Source of the DNA: Gammaproteobacteria bacterium
GTDB lineage: Bacteria; Pseudomonadota; Gammaproteobacteria; Steroidobacterales; Steroidobacteraceae
Assembly (NCBI GenBank): GCA_005877965.1
Contig: VBNP01000077.1
Span: forward strand, 1 to 12,424
Reading direction: 5' to 3'
Length of the DNA: 12,424 bases
Under the pieces are notes generated by a model. The model searched no databases. It was given only the letters and a program-made list of their open reading frames with translations, and was not told where the DNA came from. The translations under genes were made by a program, and so were the position numbers. This document shows, piece after piece, positions 6,273 through 12,424 of the stretch; position 1 is the stretch's first letter, and every line of letters begins with the position of its first letter.

Positions 6273-9200
6273 AAGTGATACGCCGCTGACAGCAGGTAAT
6301 TGCGCCCGAGGATCCCCGACCAGTACAGCGAAGTCGGGCTCTCGAAGTTTCCGCCGATGCCGGCCAGCCCCGGGAAGGGCGGCTCCTTGTTCCCGACGTT
6401 GTTGACGATCAGTCGCATCTCGAAGGCCCTGCTCAGTTCGTAGCCGAGCGTGGTGTTGACCAGCCACCAGTGACTCACACCGAGGACGTCCTTCGAGTTG
6501 GATTTGTCCGTATTGCTGAAATTGAAGGGTCCCACGTACAGCGCCTGCCAGTACCACTGGAACGGCCCCTTGCGGTAGTTGACGTCGAAGGTACCCTTGT
6601 CGTGCGGGGCGGCGGTGTTCGTGGCCAGCTCTCCCAGCAGCTGGCTCGGAGCCTCCGAGCCCACCTGCTGCACGAGCTTGCGCGTGTTGAGCCAGTTCGC
6701 CCGCAGCGCCAGCCCCCCGAGGCCGCGCGGCAGAGTCGTGTTCCAGTCCATGCCGAAGGTAACGCCCTGGAAGTCCAGCAGCGCGGCGTTGCGGAAGCCG
6801 TCCGTGAAGCCCGTGATCTGGTGCTGCGCGTTACGCGTGAACAGCGAGCAGGACGGCTCACTGGGATAGTTCGGCGAGTCGTAGCAGGCGTCCATGATGT
6901 TGGTGAGATTCAGGACCTGGATCGCGTTCGCGAGGTTGATCTCGATGTAGTCGACGGCAAGGTTGAAGCGCGAAATGAACCGCGGCCGCAGCACGACGCC
7001 GAAGGCCTTGGAGTCGGCGGTCTCGCTGGTCAGTTGTTGGTTACCGGAGGTGATGCCGGCCGCCGTGGCATTGACGACGTTGGACAGGAAGCCGGCCGGA
7101 ATTCCGGCGGCGGCGCAATTCTTGGCGCGGGTCGCGGCTGCCTGCCCCTGGTTGATGAAGGTGACATCGCACGGGTCGTTGGCGAATTCGAACGCCGTCG
7201 AGGGAGCGAGGAACAGCTCGGTAGCCGCGGGAGCGCGGATCGAATGGGTCTTGTTGCCGCGGAACTGCAGGTCCTCGATCGGTGCCCACCGCAACCCGCC
7301 GGTCCAGGTGGTCGAGTTGCCGGCAAAGGTGTTGTCGACGCGCCGCACGGCGCCCTCGAGCTCGACCTGGTGGAGGGCCGGGAGCGACTGCATCGGCGCA
7401 AAGATCGGAATCAGCGTTTCGGCGTAGAACTCATTGGTCCGATAGCTTCCGGAGACCGGCGAGGCGACGGAAGTGCCTGCGTTCAGGGTGTAGTAGTCGT
7501 CCGGCTCGAAATCCGCCGACTCGCGGCGGTTCTCGTAGCCGACCGCCCCCTTCCACTCGCCTGCGGGCAGCTTGACAATGCCGCCGGTCAGGTTTGCGCT
7601 CACGTCCCGCTGAGTGTTGATCGAGGTCGCGATCGCGTTATGCGTGATGTAGGCGCGCGCCGCGGCGCTCGGGGAACCCAGGCCGAAAATGTGCAGGGGC
7701 GCGCAGGTGACCACCGAATTGACCGGATTGCCGGCACAGACAATGTTGCCGGAAACATGACGGGTGGCATTGAGTGCATTCTGCACGTTCTCGAACACGT
7801 ACGAGGGCGTGCGGTTGACGTCACGCGAGTAGCCGTAGTTGGCCGCGATCTCCCAGTTGTAGGAGCGCTCGCCCGCGGCAAAATCCCCGTTGATGCCCAT
7901 GACGCCGCGGGAAACGACCTGGTCGGCAACCGCGCGTCCACTCTGCAGATCGGTATTGGCGCGGTCGATGTAGAAGTGCCTGCCGTCCCAGTTCGGATCG
8001 AAGGTTGTGAAACCCGTCGTTGGATCGGCAAACGGCAGGCTGGCGCCGTAAGCATTGAGCGCGTTCTGGATTGTCGCCCGGTCGGCAGCCGACAGGAACG
8101 GGTTGTCTATGGAAACTCTCCAGGCGCCGTTCACCTGGCCCGCGGAGCCGAAGAATGGGGTGCTGTAGCCCGGCTGAGTGATCAGGTTGGTCGCGTGCCC
8201 TTCGGAGAACCAGCCCTCCATGAAGAAGGCGAAGTGATCGGTGAACTTGAAATTCCCCAGCATGTCGAGATTGGCGCGCTTCGTGGGCGAGAGCAGATTG
8301 GTGAATTGCGACAGACGGATGCCATCTCCGCGAAACCAGAAGACGTTGCTCCCCGTAGCCGTGCCCAGGTTGTAGACCGACAGTGAGCTCGAGCCGGGGG
8401 CCCAGGCGAGCGGCTGACCGGCGGGGTTTGTCACTCCGATCAGCGACGGGGGTAGCTGCGGCAAATAGAAGAAGTCATCCACGTATGGAACGCCCGAGGT
8501 ACTGATGCTGGCGACCGCGCCCTCGGTCGTGAGCACGGTCTTGAACGGGTTGGTGCCCGCGGGTTTGAGGAATTGCAGGTCGTTGGCGACCTCCGGGCGT
8601 TGCGGCCCGGTCAGGCCGTCGGTCTTGATGAATTCCGCGACGCCGGTGATATTCCCCCGCCCGTCGGCGAAGTTCCGGCCGCCGAGCGCGCGGAAGCGAT
8701 GAGACCACGCGTCCTTGGCGTTGGACACTCCGCTCTGTGCGTCAAGATCCAGACCCTGGAAGTTCTTCTTGAGGATGATGTTCACCGTGCCGGCGATGGC
8801 ATCCGCGCCGTAGATCGGCGCACCGCCGACCGAGATGGTCTCGACTCGCTCGATCAGCTTGGTGGGCACCACATTCAAGTCGACCTGCTGGCCCGGGGAT
8901 GTGGCGCCGTTGAAGAGGCTCGCGGTGCTGGAGGAGACGAAGCGGCGGCCGTTGATCAGGGTCAGCGTGCGCTGCGAGCCGAGCGAGTACAGATCGACGA
9001 AGCTCTGCGCGATGCCGAATCCCTGTTGCTGATTCACGGCACTCGAGGGCTGGATGCCGAAGGCGGGCAGCTCCTGCAACGCCTGGCCGACGTCGGTGTA
9101 ACCGCGTTGATCGAACAGTTCGCCCGTGACCACGGTGGTCGGCTCCAGGCGGTCGAGGTCTGGGCGCGCGATGCGCGAACCGGTGATGACGACTTCCTGG

Positions 9201-9328
9201 AGCTTCTCGTCAGATTTCGTCGACTCCCTGGGCTTTTCCTGGCCTTGTGCGCAGATCGCCCAGGCGATCACTGAGCCCACGGCGACTAAGTCTCGCGACA
9301 GACGACGGGACGCGGTTCTGGCGGCCAT
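6269..9328 (-). CDS. TonB-dependent outer-membrane receptor
   Basis: A 1019-residue outer-membrane active transporter. Residues 1-27 form a signal peptide (MAARTASRRL, then a hydrophobic run ending AICA). A TonB-box-like segment EKLQEVVITGSR lies at 41-52. The plug domain (about 58-195) carries the usual landmarks: VGQALQELPAF, LGSQRTLTLINGRRF, VDLNVVPTKLIERVETISVG and GADAIAGTVNIILKK. The remainder is a long beta-barrel with several paired extracellular-loop cysteines, ending in the terminal aromatic signal SAAYHF. Length and plug style match the roughly 1000-residue receptors common in Xanthomonadales, sphingomonads and Steroidobacter, which import sugars, peptides or unknown organics. The substrate is not readable. 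It is divergent from a Tat-exported amidase 157 bp away, hinting at an amide- or peptide-containing substrate (inference). ATG 9328 is chosen over TTG 9352 because of its ribosome site. The stop overlaps the convergent cyclase stop. Confidence 0.93.
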   Translation of the reverse strand: MAARTASRRLSRDLVAVGSVIAWAICAQGQEKPRESTKSDEKLQEVVITGSRIARPDLDRLEPTTVVTGELFDQRGYTDVGQALQELPAFGIQPSSAVNQQQGFGIAQSFVDLYSLGSQRTLTLINGRRFVSSSTASLFNGATSPGQQVDLNVVPTKLIERVETISVGGAPIYGADAIAGTVNIILKKNFQGLDLDAQSGVSNAKDAWSHRFRALGGRNFADGRGNITGVAEFIKTDGLTGPQRPEVANDLQFLKPAGTNPFKTVLTTEGAVASISTSGVPYVDDFFYLPQLPPSLIGVTNPAGQPLAWAPGSSSLSVYNLGTATGSNVFWFRGDGIRLSQFTNLLSPTKRANLDMLGNFKFTDHFAFFMEGWFSEGHATNLITQPGYSTPFFGSAGQVNGAWRVSIDNPFLSAADRATIQNALNAYGASLPFADPTTGFTTFDPNWDGRHFYIDRANTDLQSGRAVADQVVSRGVMGINGDFAAGERSYNWEIAANYGYSRDVNRTPSYVFENVQNALNATRHVSGNIVCAGNPVNSVVTCAPLHIFGLGSPSAAARAYITHNAIATSINTQRDVSANLTGGIVKLPAGEWKGAVGYENRRESADFEPDDYYTLNAGTSVASPVSGSYRTNEFYAETLIPIFAPMQSLPALHQVELEGAVRRVDNTFAGNSTTWTGGLRWAPIEDLQFRGNKTHSIRAPAATELFLAPSTAFEFANDPCDVTFINQGQAAATRAKNCAAAGIPAGFLSNVVNATAAGITSGNQQLTSETADSKAFGVVLRPRFISRFNLAVDYIEINLANAIQVLNLTNIMDACYDSPNYPSEPSCSLFTRNAQHQITGFTDGFRNAALLDFQGVTFGMDWNTTLPRGLGGLALRANWLNTRKLVQQVGSEAPSQLLGELATNTAAPHDKGTFDVNYRKGPFQWYWQALYVGPFNFSNTDKSNSKDVLGVSHWWLVNTTLGYELSRAFEMRLIVNNVGNKEPPFPGLAGIGGNFESPTSLYWSGILGRNYLLSAAYHF

Positions 9329-9335
9329 GAGAGAT

Positions 9336-9341
9336 CTCCCC
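9336..9341 (-). promoter_or_regulatory. Ribosome binding site fixing the receptor start
   Basis: On the minus strand GGGGAG lies seven bases before ATG 9328. This selects MAARTAS as the N-terminus over an upstream in-frame TTG at 9352, which would place the ribosome site inside the gene. Confidence 0.75.
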
Positions 9342-9485
9342 TGAATGCCCAACGCGGCGTTGTATTTCTGGTGCGCTACACCCTAGTCTAGTATTAACGA
9401 AACCCTAAGAGCCCGTAAATTGGCGGGAACGACGTTGCCGAAGCAGCGGAACGGCTGTTGCGGCGACGCATCAGTGGAGGGACTC

Positions 9486-11039
9486 ATGCATCGCAGACGC
9501 TTCATCCAGGCGGCGGGAGCCGTGGCTCTGGCCGCGGCGCTCGAGGAGCTCAAAGCGGCCGCCGAGCGCGCCTTTGATCCGACCGAACAGTCCATCGCTG
9601 CGCTGCAGCGCGCGCTCGCGAGTGGTTCCATCACGTCCGAAGCCCTGACCGGGGCGTATGTCGCGCGCATCGCCCGCTTCGACCACCACGGTCCCGAGTA
9701 CCGGTCGGTTCTCGCGCTCAATGCGGATGCCCCGGCGGCCGCGCGCGCTCTCGACGCGGAACGCAAGGCGAGGAAGCCGCGCGGGCCCCTGCATGGAGTT
9801 CCCATCATCGTCAAAGACAACATCGAGACTTCCGATCCGATCGCGACGACCGCGGGATCCCTGGCGCTTGCGCGCTCGCTGCGCGCGAGCGATGCGCCGC
9901 TCGTCGGGCGGCTGCGTGCCGCCGGCGCAATCGTGATCGGCAAGGCGAACCTGAGCGAATGGGCGAATTTCCGCTCGACGCGGTCCTCGAGCGGCTGGAG
10001 CGCGCTGGGCGGCCAGACCCGAAATGCCTACGCTCGCGATCGCAATCCGTCCGGCTCGAGCGCCGGCTCCGCGGTCGCCGCGGCGGCAAGCTTCTGCGCC
10101 GCCGCCATCGGCTCCGAGACCAACGGCTCCATCCTGTCGCCGTCCTCGCTCAACGGCCTCGTGGGCCTCAAACCCACGGTGGGCGCCGTCAGCGGCCAAG
10201 GCGTCGTGCCGATCTCGCCGCGCCAGGACACCGCCGGCCCCATGTGCCGCACGGTGGCGGATGCCGCCGTGCTCGCCGCGGTGATCTGCGAGCGCCCTCT
10301 CGGCTTCGGCACGCACGGGAGCGACCTCGAGGCATTCCGGCTGCACGGCGTCAGAATCGGCGCGATGCCCGTACCCAAGGAAGCGCATCCGGACACCGCC
10401 CGCCTGTTCGCCGATGCCCGCGCGGCGCTCGAGCACGAGGGTGCCGTGATCGTCGACCTGAAAGCGCCGGCGGGCTTTGACGAGATGGACGCGCCCGAGC
10501 TCGAGGCGTTGCTCTATGAGTTCAAGCCCGCGATCAACGCCTATCTCGCGACGCTTGATTCGTCTCAGGTCGAGTGCCGGACACTCGCCGACCTGATTGC
10601 CTTCAACCGGGCGCACGCCGATGCGGAGCTCACGGTATTCGGACAGGAGCTCTTCGAGATGGCGGAGGCGCGCGGGCCGCTGACCGACCCGGCTTACCAG
10701 AAGGCGCTTGCGACCCTGCAGCGCACCGCCGACACCGACGGGCTCGCAGCTCTGCTGGGCCAGCAGGGCGTCGAGGTGCTGCTCGCGCCGAGTAACGGGC
10801 CGGCGGAGCGGATCGACGAGCTATGGGGCGATCGCACCGGTGGTGGTTGGCCGCCCATCGCCTCGGCTGCGGCAATCGCCGGCTTCCCGAGCCTCACGGT
10901 GCCCGCCGGGCTGGTGAGCGGCCTGCCGGTTGGGATCACGTTCGTCGGCCCTCGCAACCAGGACGGGCTGCTGCTGCAAGTGGCGAGAGCCTACGAGCGG
11001 GCGACGGGCGCGCGCGTGCCGCCCCACCTCGTGATCTGA
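9486..11039 (+). CDS. Tat-exported amidase-signature hydrolase (peptide amidase-like)
   Basis: A 517-residue amidase-signature enzyme. The N-terminus MHRRRFIQAAGAVALAAAL is a twin-arginine type signal, so the folded enzyme should be exported to the periplasm. The Ser-cisSer-Lys triad is visible: Lys110 in PIIVKDNIETS, Ser191 in PSGSSAGSAVAAA and nucleophile Ser215 in GSETNGSILSPSS, followed by NGLVGLKPTVG. The (S/T)ET(N/D)GSI form, rather than the usual TGGSIR, resembles bacterial peptide amidases that remove the C-terminal amide of peptides. Other amide substrates, including acylamides, are possible. The C-terminal half is complete (GFPSLTVPAGLVSGLPVGITFVGP). Start ATG 9486 is supported by GGAGG (9476-9480) five bases before it and by the signal peptide; the frame is open upstream without support. 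It is divergent from the TonB-dependent receptor, and the shared 157-bp region probably holds both promoters. Confidence 0.92.
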   Translation: MHRRRFIQAAGAVALAAALEELKAAAERAFDPTEQSIAALQRALASGSITSEALTGAYVARIARFDHHGPEYRSVLALNADAPAAARALDAERKARKPRGPLHGVPIIVKDNIETSDPIATTAGSLALARSLRASDAPLVGRLRAAGAIVIGKANLSEWANFRSTRSSSGWSALGGQTRNAYARDRNPSGSSAGSAVAAAASFCAAAIGSETNGSILSPSSLNGLVGLKPTVGAVSGQGVVPISPRQDTAGPMCRTVADAAVLAAVICERPLGFGTHGSDLEAFRLHGVRIGAMPVPKEAHPDTARLFADARAALEHEGAVIVDLKAPAGFDEMDAPELEALLYEFKPAINAYLATLDSSQVECRTLADLIAFNRAHADAELTVFGQELFEMAEARGPLTDPAYQKALATLQRTADTDGLAALLGQQGVEVLLAPSNGPAERIDELWGDRTGGGWPPIASAAAIAGFPSLTVPAGLVSGLPVGITFVGPRNQDGLLLQVARAYERATGARVPPHLVI

Positions 11040-11095
11040 CCAGGGTGCTGTGCATGGCGCGCACGCCTCGCAGCCGGGCCGCGGCGGCGCTATAA

Positions 11096-11123
11096 CTGAC
11101 ACACAAGCCATGACTTGTATAAA
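11096..11123 (+). promoter_or_regulatory. Strong candidate sigma70 promoter upstream of the small membrane protein
   Basis: CTGACA (11096-11101) and TATAAA (11118-11123) each match consensus at five of six bases, with a 16-bp spacer. Predicted transcription begins near 11130, only a few bases before ATG 11138. The ribosome site GGGAG (11126-11130) would then be largely outside the transcript, so either an upstream start (for example from TATAAC at 11091) is used or translation begins on a very short leader. Confidence 0.55.
11103..11118 (+). promoter_or_regulatory. Palindrome in the promoter spacer, candidate operator
   Basis: ACAAGCCATGACTTGT is a 16-bp palindrome with 14 of 16 matching positions (ACAAG-n-CATG-n-CTTGT). 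It fills the space between the putative -35 and -10. That position suits a repressor or a spacer-binding activator. I cannot name the regulator. Confidence 0.5.
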
Positions 11124-11137
11124 AAGGGAGAAGAACC

Positions 11138-11485
11138 ATGTGGATCACCATCCTGATCTTCGCCATTACCGCGGCCGTCGGTCTCACCATGGCGCTGGCC
11201 GTGTTTCAGGGCAGATTGCCGCCCATCGCCAGTGCCGTCGTTCACGGAGCGCTCGCGGCGACGGGGCTGGTGCTGCTGATCGTTGCGGTCTGCGTGCATC
11301 GGGCCGCCGGCGCCGCGCGCTGGGCGCTCGGGTTTTTTCTGGTGGCGGCCCTGGGCGGATTCATCCTGGCTTTCGCCTATCACGCGCGCAAGAAGAACCT
11401 CCCCACCAACTTCGTCGTGGGACATGCGACGCTCGCGGTGATCGGATTTCTGCTGCTGCTCGCGGCAGCCCTGCACCTCATCTAG
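11138..11485 (+). CDS. Small four-helix inner-membrane protein with internal repeat, unknown function
   Basis: This 115-residue protein starts at ATG seven bases after GGGAG. It is almost entirely membrane: helices at about 3-23, 31-53, 60-81 and 92-115, separated by short basic loops (HRAAGAARW, HARKKNLP). Helices 2 and 4 are alike, both following the pattern HxxLAxxGxxLLxxxA (His36 and His96), suggesting an internal duplication of a two-helix unit. Such small hydrophobic proteins are widespread as hypotheticals; I do not recognise a function. It follows the amidase by 98 bp but has its own promoter-like sequence, so it is probably separately transcribed. Its last 8 bases overlap the end of convergent nhaA. 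Histidines inside helices could bind haem or metal, but there is no other support for that. Confidence 0.82.
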   Translation: MWITILIFAITAAVGLTMALAVFQGRLPPIASAVVHGALAATGLVLLIVAVCVHRAAGAARWALGFFLVAALGGFILAFAYHARKKNLPTNFVVGHATLAVIGFLLLLAAALHLI

Positions 11486-12424
11486 GAGGTCGCTGACGCG
11501 CCGCCCGGCCGAGCAGTAGGCCGAGCGTTGCGGCGAGCGCCGAACCCACCAGCACCGCGAACTTCGCCGCGGCGAGCAGTGCCGGATTGTCAAAGGCGAG
11601 GTTCGCGATGAAGATCGACATCGTGAATCCGATGCCCCCGAGCAGGCCGAGCAGAACCATGTGACTCCAGCGCACCCCCGCGGGCAGGGCGCACAGCCCG
11701 AGGCGCACCGCGGCGATCGAGGCCAGCACGATACCGATCGGCTTGCCGAGCACGAGCCCTGACACGACCCCGGCGCTCACCGCCAAAGGCGCCGCCGCGC
11801 TCAGGTCCAGACCCTTGAGGCTCACACCTGCATTCGCCAGCGCGAACAGCGGCATGACGCCAAACGCAACCCACGGGTGCAGCATCGCCTCCACACGGAC
11901 GACCGGCGACTCGGTCACGCGCCGTGCGCCGGGATCGCGCGGCGCGCGTCCGAATGCGCTCGTGACGGGCGTCAGAAGGCCGAGCAGCACGCCGGCGAGC
12001 GTGGGATGCAGGCCGGCACGCAGCATTCCGAACCACAGCAGCGCTCCCGGCAGCACATACGCGAGCGCACGTTGCACCCCCAGCCACTGCAGCAGCAGCA
12101 CCCCGAGCACGCCCGCCGCGACGACCAGCAGCCCCGCGAGCGCGATGCCGCCCGAGTAGACGAGCGCGATCACCACGATGGCCGCGATATCGTCGATGAT
12201 GGCGAGCGTCAGCAGCAACAGGCGCAGTGCCGGCGGTACCTTCCTGCCGATGAGCGACAGGACGCCGACCGCGAAGGCGATGTCGGTCGCCGTGGGTATG
12301 GCCCAGCCGCGACGCGCGGCGGGATCGGTGTTGATGAGCGCGTAGAGCAGCGCGGGAATGACCACGCCGCCGGCCGCGGCAATGATGGGAAGGGTCGCGA
12401 CCCTGGGGTCCGACAGTGCGCCAT
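11478..12424 (-). CDS. nhaA: NhaA Na+/H+ antiporter, N-terminus cut by window edge
   Basis: The frame is open from the right edge to TGA at 11478-11480 and gives 314 residues; about 70-80 N-terminal residues lie outside. The visible start GALSDPRVATLPIIAAAGG continues directly into GVVIPALLYALINTD, as in the family. The electrogenic Na+/H+ exchange site is present: Asp in IPTATDIAFAVGVLSLIGRK (position of E. coli Asp133) and the adjacent pair in TLAIIDDIAAIVV (Asp163-Asp164). Later helices include GMLRAGLHPTLAGVLLGL, HPWVAFGVMPLFALANAGV and GGIGFTMSIFIANLAF. It exports Na+ in exchange for H+ for pH and salt homeostasis. The C-terminus is complete and ends in a short basic tail (GRAARQRPPR). 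It converges on the small membrane protein gene with an 8-bp overlap. An internal GTG at 12365 is not the true start, because the homology extends upstream to the edge. Confidence 0.95.
   Translation of the reverse strand, partial: GALSDPRVATLPIIAAAGGVVIPALLYALINTDPAARRGWAIPTATDIAFAVGVLSLIGRKVPPALRLLLLTLAIIDDIAAIVVIALVYSGGIALAGLLVVAAGVLGVLLLQWLGVQRALAYVLPGALLWFGMLRAGLHPTLAGVLLGLLTPVTSAFGRAPRDPGARRVTESPVVRVEAMLHPWVAFGVMPLFALANAGVSLKGLDLSAAAPLAVSAGVVSGLVLGKPIGIVLASIAAVRLGLCALPAGVRWSHMVLLGLLGGIGFTMSIFIANLAFDNPALLAAAKFAVLVGSALAATLGLLLGRAARQRPPR

Noticed and set aside
4818..6557. 579-residue minus-strand frame
   Set aside because: Gln/Arg/Pro-rich antisense shadow of the MASE1-GGDEF gene; no domains.
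6470..8386. 638-residue plus-strand frame
   Set aside because: Antisense shadow of the TonB-dependent receptor, rich in Arg/Val/Glu from reverse reading, with no recognisable fold.
9361..9420. Promoters for the divergent receptor and amidase
   Set aside because: The region is AT-richer and must hold them, but the best pairs (for example TTTACG with TAATAC on the minus strand) match too poorly to call.
9471..10616. 381-residue minus-strand frame
   Set aside because: Antisense shadow of the amidase; the amidase has all catalytic residues and a Tat signal.
1..12424. CRISPR arrays, tRNA/rRNA genes, insertion sequences, phage or toxin-antitoxin genes
   Set aside because: No spaced repeats, tRNA-like structures, transposase or integrase sequence were seen on either strand.

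Overview
The DNA is GC-rich, with tightly packed genes and Gram-negative envelope proteins: a TonB-dependent receptor, a TolC-type outer-membrane factor, a Tat-exported amidase and NhaA. The gene types suggest a gammaproteobacterium of the Xanthomonadales/Nevskiales/Steroidobacter kind. This placement is an inference from protein style only. I saw no phage, insertion sequence, CRISPR array, tRNA or rRNA.

Left third (1-3357): a metal/metalloid resistance region built around a divergent promoter area (1401-1585). Leftward run a small secreted cysteine-rich protein and a TolC/CzcC-like outer-membrane efflux protein cut by the window edge. The latter would be the outer channel of a heavy-metal RND pump whose other parts lie outside. 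Rightward run arsR, arsI (C-As lyase, glyoxalase fold) and one gene fusing an ArsN2-type acetyltransferase to a thioredoxin-type ArsC arsenate reductase. The three overlap or nearly touch, so they read as one operon: sensing, organoarsenical demethylation, and acetylation/arsenate reduction. No arsenite permease (ArsB/Acr3) follows.

Middle (3358-6272): ltaE, a low-specificity threonine aldolase, and a MASE1-GGDEF membrane diguanylate cyclase. Each is preceded by a non-coding gap of 160-250 bp.

Right half (6269-12424): a large TonB-dependent receptor is read leftward and ends in the last codons of the cyclase gene. Divergent from it is a Tat-exported amidase-signature enzyme resembling peptide amidases. 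The pair could form a nutrient uptake/processing module (inference). Then come a small four-helix membrane protein with an internal repeat and its own promoter-like region, and a convergent nhaA Na+/H+ antiporter cut by the right edge. Two convergent pairs overlap at their stop codons (6269-6272 and 11478-11485).

I do not see a clearly new multi-gene system. The most notable items are the ArsN2-ArsC fusion in a permease-less ars operon with ArsI, the arsR promoter/operator layout, the duplicated His-containing helix pair in the 115-residue membrane protein, and the palindrome inside its promoter spacer.
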